Shown: positions 1 to 11,697, counted from the first letter of the stretch. The stretch is 64,000 bases of DNA from Arbacia lixula (GCA_963669155.1 OZ022589.1:13952741-14016740); one strand, 5' to 3'. Notes: generated by a model not told the origin, from the letters alone. Program-made: numbers and translations.

Positions 1-78
1 GCTCCTCCCTTCATCACTTTCCTCTTCCCCTTCCTCTAGAAAGTCCTCGAAATCCATAAAAAGATCGTTCTGTTCCAT
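1..78 (-). CDS. Acidic N-terminus of transposon-borne ORF, cut by window edge
   Basis: This is a 26-codon open start running off the left edge of the window. It begins at the ATG at 78-76 on the minus strand, and the same frame has a TAA about 60 bases upstream, so this ATG is the first available. The residues EQNDLFMDFEDFLEE closely match EQNDLYMDFEDFMED in the 152-residue ORF at 46168-46626, and both are followed by a Glu/Asp-rich tract. The two ORFs also lie at similar distances from matching TTAA-type terminal repeats (844 here, 45423 there), so both belong to one mobile element family. Function is unknown. The acidic, low-complexity start is not diagnostic of any domain. Confidence 0.6.
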   Translation of the reverse strand, partial: MEQNDLFMDFEDFLEEGEEESDEGRS

Positions 79-844
79 TCTTGATGATTGATCGAGGGCA
101 GTTTCGGAAAGCGAGTCAAGATCGAATGCGTGTTATACGTGAATGTAATGTTAAAAAGTCGCCAAATATAACAAAAACTAGCCCAATCGGAACTACCGCG
201 AAGGTGAACTATTGGCAATGGAATTAGCAAGTAGCGCAAAAGTAGTGCAATCTGGCGCCTAAATCGCAGCTGTGACAACACTGAACGTGAAGAAAAGACG
301 ATGTATAAAGACTCGCACGCACACACGCGCACACGTGAGACGTGTGGGGCCGGACAAAACGGATGACCGGATCTACTTTCACAGTCAGCTGGCGACCAAG
401 GCACACACATAAAATAAAAAATAGTGATAAAAATGTGAAATAAAGCATTGGCTCCTCAAAAATTTCGAAATGTTTAGCCTTTCGATTATTATTTATAATA
501 TTTTATATATATATAAGGTAAAGAAATATACACACAACCATTACTTACATGAGATTTTAACCTTAGAAAAAATTTCTCTGGAGCTCTGTATACGATTCTC
601 TGTGTAACATCCGGGGCCGTGAAGAGAGAATAGCCATTACGTGACGTCGTGCGCACTGAGTCGGATTTCGTGACTGGTTTTCAGGCTCTGAGCAGAGGCT
701 ATTTTTTGGGTACTTCAGTTGAGGATATCAAGAGGCGAGACGGTTTTTGTGATGTCATATGTGGATAAACATGTTGTAAATGGCATATGTTCTCATTAGA
801 TACCAAATTCATGGATATTTATTTTCCTCTTATATCAACTTTAA
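1..844 (-). mobile_element. Truncated copy of the TTAA-flanked 1.6-kb transposon family
   Basis: Read on the minus strand, the element starts at TTAA (841-844). Its terminal sequence AGTTGATATAAGAGG differs only slightly from AGTTGAATTAAGAAG at the end of the full copy (45423-47009). An inner GACGTCAC word at 637-646 sits about 565 bases upstream of the ORF start, and in the full copy it sits about 545 bases upstream. A CA/CG-alternating patch at 300-345 also has a counterpart there. The element continues beyond the window to the left. It lies just upstream of the IGF2BP micro-exon, so it is an intronic or upstream insertion. Confidence 0.65.
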
Positions 845-1034
845 CTTGCATAAAACTTAGTTTTCTGACTAAAACGTTTTACAGGTTATGCTTCAATTTA
901 AAAAAAAATCCCATCTGTGTAAATCCACACATTGTACATCGTACAAGTGTAAATTCTTCAAGCGTATATATACATGTACATGTACATAAAGGGCATACCA
1001 TTATGCAATTATATCATGTATGCTTTTCCAACAG
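845..1034. other. Short non-coding interval before the micro-exon
   Basis: No coding signal. Contains a TATATACATGTACATGTACAT palindrome-rich patch (about 965-987) and ends in an acceptable 3' splice site, TTTTCCAACAG. Confidence 0.4.
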
Positions 1035-1067
1035 TCCAATGGAGAACGGAACACCACGAAGCTCAGG
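1035..1067 (+). CDS. igf2bp: IGF2BP/Imp micro-exon, RRM1-RRM2 linker (predicted)
   Basis: This is a 33-nt candidate exon between the acceptor TTTTCCAACAG and the donor GTATGT. It reads PMENGTPRSSG, and its last two bases (GG) complete a Gly codon with the first base of the next exon, giving RSSG-NRLKIII. That joins the chain exactly where vertebrate IGF2BPs have the short basic linker between RRM1 and RRM2. The call rests on phase agreement, splice sites and position, because the peptide itself is not conserved enough to identify. It contains an ATG with G at +4, so an alternative transcript could start translation here and lack RRM1. It could also be a chance open segment. Confidence 0.55.
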
Positions 1068-4000
1068 GTATGTTTTTTTAAAACTCATTATGCAATGTTA
1101 TCTACCCAATGATTATCCTTCCCAAGTTTTCATACACAAATTGTAGAAATATTTGTACGTTGTAGAAGTAGCTTTCTTTTGCTGTTGCTTTGCAGTGTTT
1201 TTTTCCTGTGTCCTTTCCTCAACCAAACTACTGTACTAACTGTTTTCTGTGTGCTGTTTTGCATTTTGTTGGGATATTGTTGGATTTTAGTTAACCTTTT
1301 AGAATTTTACTGTTCCCCTTCCCTCATATACTTTTCCTTACTGTTGTGTGGTTTGTTTTGGTTTATTGTTTCATTATTTTGTTGGGGTCTTTTGGGAGTA
1401 TATTTTGATCTTGTACAGGGTGTACAATTTTTTTCACCACCAGGGCATTTTTAGAACAAAATAGTCATTTAAATTTGAAATTTACAACACATCCATGGTA
1501 AATTGAAATAACATCAACAAGTTTTGGGCAATAACTGTCACTTTTAACAGCAAAAGTAGGATGAAAGGATATCCAGCATGTCTCAATCATTGCACCTTTA
1601 TTTTGCTTTCTAAAAATAATTTTAAAGGAGGAGATGAAATTTATGCTCAGGGGTTATTTATCTCTGAAATTTATGCTCATTTCATTTGATCCAACTTTTA
1701 AAGCTAGTATACACTATCAAATGTTACAGACCCAAAGCACCTAATAATGGTGCTTGGTCCTGTATAGGATAACTGATTGAACTGCATACTTTTAATTTGT
1801 TAGTGGTGATGTCTCAAGTCTCATTACTCTGGAAAAAGAAGAATTATGCTCATTGCTCACTATATAAACATTTGATCCTGATAAATAGGATGGAAACAAC
1901 AGCAAATACAGCAGTCTTGCATTGCAGAAATATTACCAGCTCTGAGGCTATAGTTGAACTATTTCCTGAATGCCAGAGCAGTCTGCATGTCTCTTTTATA
2001 TTATTATTTGTCAATATATTCCTCAGTTATTATGTAGTATGTTGGTGAGGAACTGAATTTGATAAAGTGCCGTTTCTTAGACAGGGGTTGGATCTGTCCA
2101 GAAAGTCATAAATGATTTTTCTTCAAATTTTTACTGAAGTTTCTTCTCAATGTTTGTGTTGCTCTTAAATTGAGATTGTACTGCTCCACAGATTTTCAGA
2201 AACTCCCTTCTTATTACTTCGGTGAAATTTCAGTGTGATAGGGGTTTTAATTTCATAGTTCTTATTATAAAAAAGTATTGGATGGCATTTTAACATCAAC
2301 ATGTACTGTATATTGGAGAAATATATCAAGAAATAGATATTTATGTCACATAACATAGAGGTTAGACATCTTTATTAACTTGTTGAGACAATAAATGGAC
2401 TTTGTGTACACCATGGGCTCCCTGCCACTCCCATTCAAGTTACATTTAGAAACGGGTGCAACTGTACGATAAGTACAGAAATAAGTACTTGTTTTGTCTC
2501 TAGACATTCATAAGGATCAGATTTAGTCATTTGAGACAAATACACATTGCAACTGAACATGTGTGAACTAATTTTGGAAATCATTACAGGTAGGATCTCC
2601 CTTGTGTTCACAAACCTATATAGTAAGTGCGGTAACTACTGTTACTATTTCTAATCGGTTTGTTTACTTGTACAGATACAATGTACTAGTACAGTCCTAC
2701 AGGTACCTTTTCCGCCAAACTTTGGGGTTCATATTTTTAGATTGATGCATATGTGGTAAAGCCGAATGAGCAAAACTTCAATTGCATCAAACACATTTTT
2801 CTGTCAAATATGTGGTGTCAAATGTATTTTGGTAAGCATGTGTGCGTCCATTTTGGCTTTCCGTACATTCAAACGCACCTTTCAACACATTTGTGTGATT
2901 ACATGGTGATTTACCCTTCTTTTTTTCTCACTCTGCTTGTACTGTCTAGTGTTTAAAAGAAAGCAAGTTCAGAAGTTGAAACACATAGAAGGAAAATATA
3001 TCTATTTTACATGCTCATTGAAACTTTGCTTGGTTCCTGACAAAAATAAATGTACTGCTTGTCTTTATGTTTGTTGTGCTGCTTGCAAATATTTTCCCAA
3101 GTGGAGAGTAGAATTTCATGTTTCATGTCCCGAATTTCTGTACACGTACATGTGATTGGCAATGTTAGCATTGGTTAGCTTCTGTTGTTCCAGGGATTGC
3201 GCAATTTGTATGTCCTCTAAGTGCTCGTGTGCCAATTTCTCTGATGCTGTGACGAGTATGCCTTTGCAAAATGACATCAGATATTTAGATTGCAGTGGGC
3301 AGTGGCTCCCTAACATACACATGTATGTACAACTGTTAGTTTATATGTTACTGTACAGGTAGTTTAGATATATGCATTTTTTTAACAGCCTTAGATTTAA
3401 ATGTACGCACATACATATATGTTGTAGGCTGGAAGTACCATATGCACTCACATTTTACAACACACATAGTGTCTACATGGATATGTAGAAGGATCTACAT
3501 GTAACTCACAAATAGCAAACTTTGCACTCTGGAGGAGAAGTATACATGTATGCATTGCCCAAGTACAAGAGGGGAAGGAGGGACAGAAAGTGGACTGATT
3601 TCTGAATGACTGGGTGGTTCATAAAATGGTCAACATCAAACGTGAGATTGTGTTTTTGAAACAGACGTATATGGACATGGTGAATGTTAGTATGTACAAA
3701 ACACTCTCACCATGGAAACATTCAAAAACGTTTTGATATACTATACATAAATTTATTGTCCGAATAGAGGGATAACTGTGATGTTTTCAATTCCTTCTTT
3801 GCTCAGTTACCTTTATATGTTCTTTTCGTAGTAAAGCTTGAAGTTTTCATATTTACACTACTTTGTTTGTGTTAAAAAAGTGGTTTGCGTACAAAATGTT
3901 TTGATATATTCCAATAGAACAGAGCAGGGGGCCATATTCATAGAACCGTACTACATGTAGCTCATTCACATGTACATTGTTACATTACAAAGTGTATAAA

Positions 4001-5042
4001 GCTGAATGCTTTTCAGTAACTGCCTAGGCTTAGTGACTTCGTGAATATGACCCAGATGGATTCAAGAAGTTGGGAATGGAGAAAAAATAATGTTTCTGTT
4101 GTCTGGCTTCTACTCCATTACAAAATCATTGTTTGGTACATTGTGTGCTGCGTGTACCAGGGGTTGTATTCATGAAACCTTAGTGTATTATACTGGTTGG
4201 TTACTCAAAACGCATGTAGCTGAATGCACCTTACTACTGTAGGCTTAGTAAGATTTCGCAAATTTGGCTTCAGGTGTATTACATGTATATTGGTAACATG
4301 CATGTTTTTCTACAGTGTTCATTCAATACCTTTGACATTTCAATTTTAGAATAAGACACACATTCTGATATCTGACTTATATACAGGTAGATAATTTTGC
4401 TGTAGAAAAATTCATATTGATACAGTACATGCAGGCTCTCATCAAAAGTGGTTTGTGACACAGTTTCTTATTTGAGTAAATTAGTACTGCCACACCCATC
4501 CAACAATGAGATATAAGGATTACTTGTGGGCGTATAGTTTTCATTTGCTTATTTTGCACTTAAACGGAAAGGATTTCAGAGTATCTTTGTGTGGTTTTTG
4601 AAAGGGCACTATGGCCCGAAAGCTAGTGTTCTTATCAAGACATTTGTTTGGTGGGAGTGACTTGTTCTTATACGCATACTTCGAAGCATAGACTGGTATT
4701 TAAGCTGAAGAATAAGGAGTTTGATTGTTATGTTTCTTTACAATTATCCATCCATAATACGGTTATATTTATTTGCCCTTTTTTTAAATACAAATGTATG
4801 GTACATGGTTATTGTATTCTAGCAATGGTTAGAGTATTTTGTGACATCTTTTTGGAATTGTTTGTCATTGCCCTGTATTAGTTTACACGGGAAAAAGTAT
4901 GTTTCACAGATAAAGAAAGAGTGGGGGATAAATACACAGCACCTTTATATAAAGAATACTAACATGAAAGATACGGTATGATTTTTGTAATATTTTGTGT
5001 TTATTTGTATTTATTTTGTGTTCTATATTTGTTGTTTTGCAG
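1068..5042 (+). other. IGF2BP intron (about 4 kb)
   Basis: AT-rich intronic sequence with no supported exon on either strand. It is T-rich around 1180-1450, where an open frame of 91 Leu/Phe/Cys residues is compositional. It holds two small palindromic repeats (3929-4053, 4155-4268) and many TACATGTA words. The rest shows nothing recognisable. Confidence 0.5.
3929..4268. repeat. Two adjacent short palindromic repeats (GGCCATATTCAT... type)
   Basis: The unit at 3929-4053 opens with GGCCATATTCATAGAAC and closes with CTTCGTGAATATGACCC, so the ends are imperfect inverted repeats. The unit at 4155-4268 (GGGGTTGTATTCATGAAACC ... AAGATTTCGCAAATTTGGC) has the same layout, including TAAAGCTGAATGC/GTAGCTGAATGC and TAGGCTTAGT in the middle. 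They are two diverged copies of one non-coding element about 120 bp long. Confidence 0.5.
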
Positions 5043-5146
5043 CAACCGTCTGAAGATCATCATCATGAATGTGCCAACCAAAGTGGAATACAAGGAGATT
5101 GAAAAGCTGGCCACAACCTTCGGGACCGTCACAGAGTGTGAAGCCT
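5043..5146 (+). CDS. igf2bp: IGF2BP/Imp exon: first half of RRM2
   Basis: A 104-nt exon with acceptor TTGTTTTGCAG and donor GTGAGT. It encodes NRLKIIIMNVPTKVEYKEI followed by EKLATTFGTVTECEA. This aligns with the start of RRM2 in vertebrate IGF2BP1-3 (known pattern: SRKIQIRNIPPQL, then LLAQYGTVENCEQ). LKIIIMNVP is beta-1 with RNP2; KEIEKLATTFG is helix 1. The protein family binds mRNAs in the cytoplasm and controls their localisation, stability and translation, and RRM1-RRM2 pack as a unit beside the four KH domains. Phase is 2 at entry and 1 at exit, matching the flanking exons. Confidence 0.85.
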
Positions 5147-5289
5147 GTGAGTAGAGTGATACATGTGTGAACCTCAATCAAAACCAGGGCAAACAATACT
5201 AACTCATTTTCAGAGGATGCTTTTTGAGCTTGATGTGGCAAAAAGAACACATTGAACTGTGCTTTTTAAGAAGATAAGTCATAAGTGGT

Positions 5290-5445
5290 AATATTATTTA
5301 TTGTATTTTTATTTTTGTATCATTTTTTTTAAAATCTATTTTTTATTTATTTTTATTTATTTATTTATCTATTTTTTTAAATTTTATTTATTATTTTTTT
5401 TTTTGGGGGGGGGGGCTTGTTTTTTTTTTTTTAATGCAGGTGCAA
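5290..5445. repeat. T-rich low-complexity tract with G-run
   Basis: Nearly pure T/A/G sequence with TTTA repeats, then a T run, G11 and another T12. Confidence 0.8.
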
Positions 5446-7149
5446 AAGCACCTGTGTTTCTTTTTCACTGCATGACAGGTCCATCTCCTTCTTTTTCCAT
5501 TAGTTGTGCATGTGACTTAATGCTTCCCAAATTACAGGGAGGTTGGATCGAAGAATCCAAGCAAAGTAAAAACATTTCATCCTGGTTCTACTTTTCAAGC
5601 CTAATGTCTTGAACAAAAGACTTGAGCAAAGTACAAATGATCATTCTTTTTTTTTTCAGCTAAATGGAAATAATAACGAGAATGCATTCTTGCTTTGTAC
5701 ATTTGGACATTACGTAAACCAAGAAATCGTGTGTCCACGTTGGAAATCTGTTTGTTGAAAATGGTGCCCCATGCTGTGCAGTATCACATAGCCTGCCTCC
5801 CACACACTGTCCCTGCATCGTTTATACATGTCCGTATGTGTGTATAGCGATGTTGCTAGGATGGACATGAATAGAGCAGCTTACTCCATCGTAAGAAACA
5901 GGATTTTTGTCCTCCTTGAAATGAATGGGGAGACTCGAGAAGTAGAAAAACAGATATTATCATCAGTGCGTCGGCGTAGAAAATAGGCAGCTCCTTTTGA
6001 GAAAATGCTGATGATTGTAATGATGTCATTGTTACCATGGTAAAGACAGGGTTGCCCTCCCTTCAGAACGTTGACGAATGGACTTCCTCGTCGTCGTTTT
6101 CTCTTTTTTTTTGCGGGCAGCGTGTCCTTGTTGGAGCGTTTGTGTATACATGCATTCAGTAGCTCGGGGACTTGTCCCATGCACATTCTATGGCCATACG
6201 CCCGTCCCCGCGAATTCGGAGGGGGGAGAGAGCGAAAGCGTAGCGGAGATTTGCCTGCATGTTGCACGCACTGCGGCCCTAGCGGGCTGCAACCTGCAAG
6301 AGAAATCTAGATGTTATTCGTATCCTGAACTTGCGGTGAACCTCTCTCTCCCGAGCGATGTCTCCTGCGCAGTCGATCGCGGCCCAAAGTACAGCGTGCC
6401 GGAGTCTCTGACTCTCCTGCTTCATCAAAGTGTAATTGGCCGCCGTGGATGTATGGTGGCCCTTTGTGGTGGCTGCTTGCTGGAAGAATACATGAAAAAA
6501 ACATCTGCTTGTCATGGTGAATAGATCCAATCAACATATGTTATCTGGTATCCTGGAGGTGATTGCACAGAATACATGTATCATTTTCTTGAGAAGCTTG
6601 TCATCTTTTCACCGCTTTAAAGTGCAGAATGCTTACATACATGGATTCTGCCCCCCAAATTAATTAAGGAGCATTAGTTTGGGGATTAATCATTAATTGA
6701 TTTTAAGAGTGTGGATTTGAATGGGAAAGCTGAATATTTACACACTTTCTGAAGATTACTAGTACATGCATTTACAATGCATATTCCCTTCCCCCAAACC
6801 AGCAAGAGTTTTTGATGCTTTTTTGCTCTCCTTGAATGAGAGGGAAGATATTTTTGTTATTGTCTTCTTCGGAGGCATGATGAAGGCTCCCCCTTCTGTT
6901 CCTCTTTTGTTTGCAAACTCTATTAGATATGTAAGTGCTCCCAGCTTCAGTAGATCTAAACCAAGGAAGAATCAAAACCACTTTTCACAAGCCTGCCTTT
7001 CTTTCATTCATTGCTGCTGTGAATGTTTCCCTACTCATTTCGACGACGACAAGGGAATGGAAAACCCCTCCAGCAATGCAATTCCCATGTGTAATCATGT
7101 ATATGAGGGTGAGGCAAGTTCACTGGCCTTGTAAACTGCTTTCTTCTCT

Positions 7150-7640
7150 CGGCCCCGCACTTAACTAAGATTCCATACCGGCTTCCCTGCAATCAGGGAG
7201 AGAGAGAAAGAGAGAGAAGGGGAGAGGGGGAGCTCATAAATACAATACAATAACTGTGGTCTAATGGGCTGATGCCTGCTGAGTCTCTGCTGAACAAAGA
7301 GCAGCTAAACCCACAGTGCCGCTAGATGCAGGGTCATGCTTACAAAAGGACAAGAAAATCTCAAGATGATTGAGAACCCCCCACAGACCAGATGACACAT
7401 AATGACACACCACACTGGTGGAGGAGTACATGAATATTCATGAACTAACTGAGTACTGGTAGCAGGTGCATGAATATTCATATGACCGACTACCTTGAGA
7501 AGAGCAGCAGCAGTGAGCTGGATAAGGAATGGAGAGCTTGAATATTTATGAAACTTCTGACTTTGGTATAAACAGCAGCAGTGGTTATAACACAGGGAAA
7601 GTTAATGAATATTTATTAGGGTAACTAATTACCATGGTTG
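7150..7640. promoter_or_regulatory. Candidate intronic enhancer with repeated ATGAATATTCAT sites
   Basis: Four variants of one palindromic word are spaced 40-70 bp apart: CATGAATATTCATGAA (about 7429), GCATGAATATTCATATG (about 7469), TTGAATATTTATGAAA (about 7539) and TTAATGAATATTTATTA (about 7602). The perfect forms resemble palindromic POU-dimer sites (ATGMATATKCAT). They alternate with AGCAGCAGTG words (7502-7515, 7573-7582). A TGCTGAGTC and an AACAAAG (Sox-like) lie just upstream (7275-7300). The block is non-coding and more complex than its surroundings. Enhancer function is inference. Confidence 0.4.
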
Positions 7641-7864
7641 AGTGCGGCGCTTTGAAAGGGGGTAGTATGTTGGTTTGTGTAATTGAAAGTATGGATACAG
7701 CAATAAACCATTTTCGCTATGTCCACATATGCAAATTTTATTCATGTCATTTAAACAATGCATTACTAATGCAAAAGTTGCAAAATAGTTGAATCCGCAT
7801 AGAATGCTTATTACTCTTATTTGATCCCTAATTTATAAATGTTTTGTTTTTATTATTGTTACAG

Positions 7865-7983
7865 CGCCCTCTAAGAATGACAATGGGCAGTACTCCATCG
7901 TGGTGACCTATGAGCTCCCTGAGCAGGCAGAACAGGCCATCAGACAGCTCAATGGCTACGAATACCAGGACTCCAAACTCAGG
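7865..7983 (+). CDS. igf2bp: IGF2BP/Imp exon: second half of RRM2
   Basis: A 119-nt exon with acceptor TATTGTTACAG and donor GTAAGT. The codon split with the previous exon gives Ser. The exon then encodes PSKNDNGQYSIVVTYELP and EQAEQAIRQLNGYEYQDSKLR. YSIVVTY is the RNP1-containing beta-3 strand, EQAEQAIRQLNG is helix 2, and YQDSKLR is beta-4. The vertebrate counterpart reads TAVVNVTYSNREQ, then TRQAIMKLNGHQLENHALK. The match in order, spacing and the LNG motif makes the IGF2BP assignment secure. It exits in phase 0. Confidence 0.88.
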
Positions 7984-10456
7984 GTAAGTCACCATGGCGA
8001 CCATTCTCCCAAATATGTTTATCGTGAATATAAGTGATGGGTATGCACATACATGTAACTGGCTTTAATTGTACGCTGTATTTGTGTAATGGACCATTTT
8101 TGTTATGTATGCAAATTTTATTTACATTGTTCAATCAATATGTTGCTAATGGTAAACCTTGTTAGAGGTTTGTCTGTGTAGCAACAAGGTATATCTTCAG
8201 ATTGCATTCCATCGATTGAAACTGAATTATGGAATACAGTTGAATGTAAAAGCGTGTTACTACAGTTGGGGGAGTTGTGAATACATTATTAAAACATCTT
8301 ATTATGTAGTACACTAATAAACAGACATACACCCCTTTCAGTTGGTCAGACTGTCTGAATCCAGAGACTAACTCTCATTGTTATAAATGCCTCCTCATAT
8401 GAGCAAGTTGCAGAAACGACTGATTCTAAACTAAGAGGGAAGATCGAACAGCAGTGATCATAGCGGGGATTCTCATTGGGAGTGCCCGACACTAGCCCAC
8501 TAGACAATGCTCGGAACAGTGAAGTTATGTTGTTTAGAACCTGAAGCCGGCGTGACAATGGGTATGATGACACTACTTCGGTACTATATGTGCTTGCATT
8601 TGTTACAGACTTGGTTTTTTAATGTGGCTCAATCGAATATGTGCCTGTGGACAAATAATGTACAGTGTAGCCTATTCATTCAGAGTAATCATATTCATTT
8701 AAACAAACTTCACTAGTTTGCATTAGAAATGCCTAACAGCCTTGAAATCATGGATAATAATCCATTTTCATAATGTATTCACAACTTTCCCCTAAACTGC
8801 ATAGTAACGAGTTATGACATTACCTATATTTCATTATTCAGTTTCGATGGGTGGAATGCACTCTGATTCTATTAGTTGTTGCTACTCGGACAAACCTCAG
8901 ACAAGGTTTAGTCTACAGTTTATAGCAATTCAATGTACATACGTGTACCCTCAATGTGTTAGTGCGTGGAGGTAGCATGTACTAGAGTGCATGCAGTGTA
9001 CTGGGTGACTGGGATGTGAGTCACGGTACAGTGATAAGATAGAGAGCATGCTGGTACGGGTCTTAACATGGCTAAAGCCTCAAAGGAAATCCTGGTATGA
9101 TGTAACCAGTGCACAGGTTAGACATAGTATCCAACTTAGCGGGCGATAAAAGGGAAAGGTATAGCCTGGCTCTCAGGCTATTCACAATTTCTAATCCACA
9201 CTTAAAATTCATTTTTTAAATTAAATCCATTTTCATCAAAGTAAAAACATACAAATACGAAGTAATGCATTTGAGAAAAATCAAAGATGACAGAGATCTC
9301 AAAAAAAAACAACACAATGCTTGAATGAGCAGGAGGTACCTTTAACCAACATTATAAACATCTAATACATTTAAACATGTAATGATATTTGTAGAGTTAA
9401 TATTCATTAAAAAAAAAAAAGACTGTGAGCCAGGCTTGCAAGGGAAGGTAGTAAGACTGGGCTTCAGATCATGAGGAGGAAATGAGATGATATGGCTAGC
9501 ATTTACGCTGTCTATCAATAAGATAGGACTGAGGAGGGAATTTGATTACATTGTGTGGTAACTGTTTTGTTTGATATGGTTTGTTGTATAGAAGGTTCCT
9601 ATTTTCAAAAGCTACATAGTGTAGATGATATGAATGAAATGAAATGAATTTGTTGACAGCATTGTGAATATTAAATTGATAATGCCCATTGACACGCATG
9701 GAGGCAAGATTCATGCAAGGCCATATTTTATGCATGGAAAACTTGCTTTGTATCAAGGCAGTCGACCTTGAACACTACACAGAACAAACGTGTGTTAAAA
9801 TGTAGAGAATACTAATATATAGAACAGAATTGGTCTGCATTTCAGCCTGCTTGACCTCATTATTTGTAGTAGCCTGCTGAAAGTATGTGTATAGCATGAT
9901 TGTTTGAATTAGAGCATCACATTAAATTACTGATTAAAAACTTGCCCTTAGCATGAATGGTCCTTAAACAACCATTGGGAGATATTTGACATCTTCACAA
10001 TTAAAATGTTGCACAATGCAACTTTGGTTCTAGTTAGGTTGTTGACTAGTATTGGGGGAAATATTTTTAGAAAGATGATTTTTTTTCATGGGAATACTGC
10101 ATTATAACATTTCAATCCAAGATTTAAAATTTGAATTGCCAACTGCATGTCCATCTTCATGTTTTTCAACTTTCAACGTCTTTTTTACTCCTTTTGTGCA
10201 CTTCATAGCACTGATAAACTGCACCAATAATGAGTATATGTAGATCCCCTAAATCACCTTATCCACACACTAAAAAATTATGCATGAAGAGTTCTTAGCC
10301 TAGGGGGCGTAGACGGATTAAGTGACTTTATGTTCTTGCCTCTGATGGCAAGCTTAAATTTCATGAAATTTCATCCAGTGAACAATCATATGAGTGAATG
10401 TGCGATCTGATGTTTTTGTATTTTCTAATGGTTCTTTTGAATGTCTCCCTCTCTAG
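7984..10456 (+). other. IGF2BP intron (2.5 kb)
   Basis: No exon seen. It carries inverted copies of one repeat at about 8160-8300 and 8762-8915, an A12 run near 9410, and otherwise AT-rich sequence with nothing identifiable. Confidence 0.5.
8160..8915. repeat. Inverted pair of a dispersed repeat (CTACTCGGACAAACCTC type)
   Basis: The right arm (8762-8915: AATGTATTCACAACTTTCC ... GTTGCTACTCGGACAAACC) is the reverse complement of the left arm (8160-8300) at low divergence. The roughly 460-bp spacer has no supported gene. A third copy lies at 24425-24565. This is probably a fold-back or MITE-like element. Confidence 0.6.
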
Positions 10457-10572
10457 GTGAAGTTCAAGAATGGTGGTCGTCCAGGCGGTCGCTTCAGGCC
10501 CAACCAGGGAGGCCCAGGGGGCATGTACAACCACCAACAGAATGTCCCAGATACCTCAAACTTCCCCGTCAG
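10457..10572 (+). CDS. igf2bp: IGF2BP/Imp exon: RRM2 end and Gly/Arg-rich linker
   Basis: A 116-nt exon with acceptor CCCTCTCTAG and donor GTAAGA. It encodes VKFKNGGRPGGRFRPNQGG, then a Gly/Met/Gln/Asn-rich stretch ending TSNFPVR. VKFK matches the last RRM2 strand (VSYI in vertebrates). GGRPGGRFRPNQGG is the counterpart of the RRGGFGSRGQPRQ segment. The final FPVR corresponds to DIPLR just before KH1. The linker is flexible, RGG-like RNA-binding sequence, and here it is slightly shorter than in vertebrates. The last codon is split AG/G and continues cleanly into the next exon. Confidence 0.85.
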
Positions 10573-11610
10573 GTAAGATTCAAAAGACGTCCCAAACTTA
10601 TAAGGCAGAGGAAAATAGTAGTACGGTGAAACTTTCTTTAAACCAAGTGTGAAATTTTAAGGTCAGAGGTACTATAACTCCTGTAGAATAAATGAAAATC
10701 TAACTAGTTTTTGCTGAGATATGACTCTTTTCGTGGTACGAAAAAAGAAAGCTTGATTAATTATCAAAGATTATTTCCTCAAAGCCGAATATTATGCTTT
10801 GTCGATTCCAGGGAAAGGTTATAAAGCCACTCTCTCTCAAATGATGAAAAAGTCAGGGGACTTTCAGAATTATGTCTGCCACCACCTGTTCAGAAAGACC
10901 ACCTGCCTATAGAGACCATATTTTGTTTCCTCTTAACGTTTTTCATTGAATCCTTAGTAACCTGTACAGTAAAAGACCACCTTTCTTGTTTCCTGTGAGT
11001 GGTCTTTCTGTACAGGGCTACTCTGTCTATAAAGTAAATGAGTAGACTTGGGCAATGTTTGCATTAACAACACACACAAATGGTATTGAGCAGCATTTTG
11101 TTGACCAATACAATGACATCTTGTCCATCATAGCACATTCACGAGTATTGCAGAGAGGGAAAAAGGAAGAAGAAAAATCATAGGAAATGAAGATAGTCCC
11201 CACCCGTCTCTCACAATTTCCTTCCAAAATTGCAGACATGAGCAAAACTATTAAAGATATACGATATATCTTTGCCAACTTGTGAAGGAATTATATGAAT
11301 TAAGGTATGTTATGTAAAACAACCTATTTATTACCAAAGGATATTTTTATTCTTTCAAGCTTTGGCGTTTTAAAGAAATATCTTGTTACCTTTACCTTTA
11401 TAGTTTTGTTTATATCTGATATTTTATTGATTAAATATTGAAGAATATGGTAGTGTGTTAGTGTGACATGGAAACGAACGGCACAAGATAGATCAAGATG
11501 GAAAAATGATGAGGAGGCCTTCCTTCAGCAGTGGAGAGAAATAGGCTAAATAGAAATAGAATAGAATTGAAGTGAATTGAATTGAAGAATTTTTGTCTCC
11601 CCATTTCCAG
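10573..11610 (+). other. IGF2BP intron (1.0 kb) with AAGACCACCT repeat
   Basis: At 10870-11035 there are repeated AAAGACCACCTG / GAGTGGTCTTTCTGTACAGG words in both orientations. The same motif occurs inverted at 51600-51930 (GGTCTTTATACACAGGTGG). No exon was seen in the remainder. Confidence 0.5.
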
Positions 11611-11697
11611 GATACTTGTAAGGAGCGAGTTTGTCGGAGCCATCATTGGAAAGGGTGGTAACAACATCCGTGCCATCACCAATGAGACGAAATGCAA
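11611..11697 (+). CDS. igf2bp: IGF2BP/Imp exon: first half of KH1
   Basis: An 87-nt exon with acceptor CCCCATTTCCAG and donor GTAAGT. It encodes ILVRSEFVGAIIGKGG and NNIRAITNETKCK. This is beta-1, helix 1, the GXXG nucleic-acid-binding loop (GKGG) and helix 2 of a KH domain. It corresponds to LLVPTQYVGAIIGKEG, then ATIRNITKQTQSK in vertebrate IGF2BPs. The loop here is the canonical GKGG, where vertebrate KH1 has GKEG. The Arg codon at the start and the Lys codon at the end are both split across introns. Confidence 0.92.

Larger units (their letters stand above)
5147..7864 (+). other. IGF2BP intron dividing RRM2 (2.7 kb)
   Basis: It contains a T-rich low-complexity block with a G11 run (5290-5445), a GC-richer block at about 6030-6530 and a candidate enhancer (7150-7640). 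The 6.0-6.5 kb block is open in overlapping frames on both strands (up to 148 residues), which suggests composition, not coding. It has no flanking splice phase that would join the RRM2 halves. Confidence 0.5.

Noticed and set aside
6078-6524. 148-residue open frame in the GC-richer block
   Set aside because: Overlapping frames are open on both strands, no domain is visible, and it would break the phase between the two RRM2 exons.
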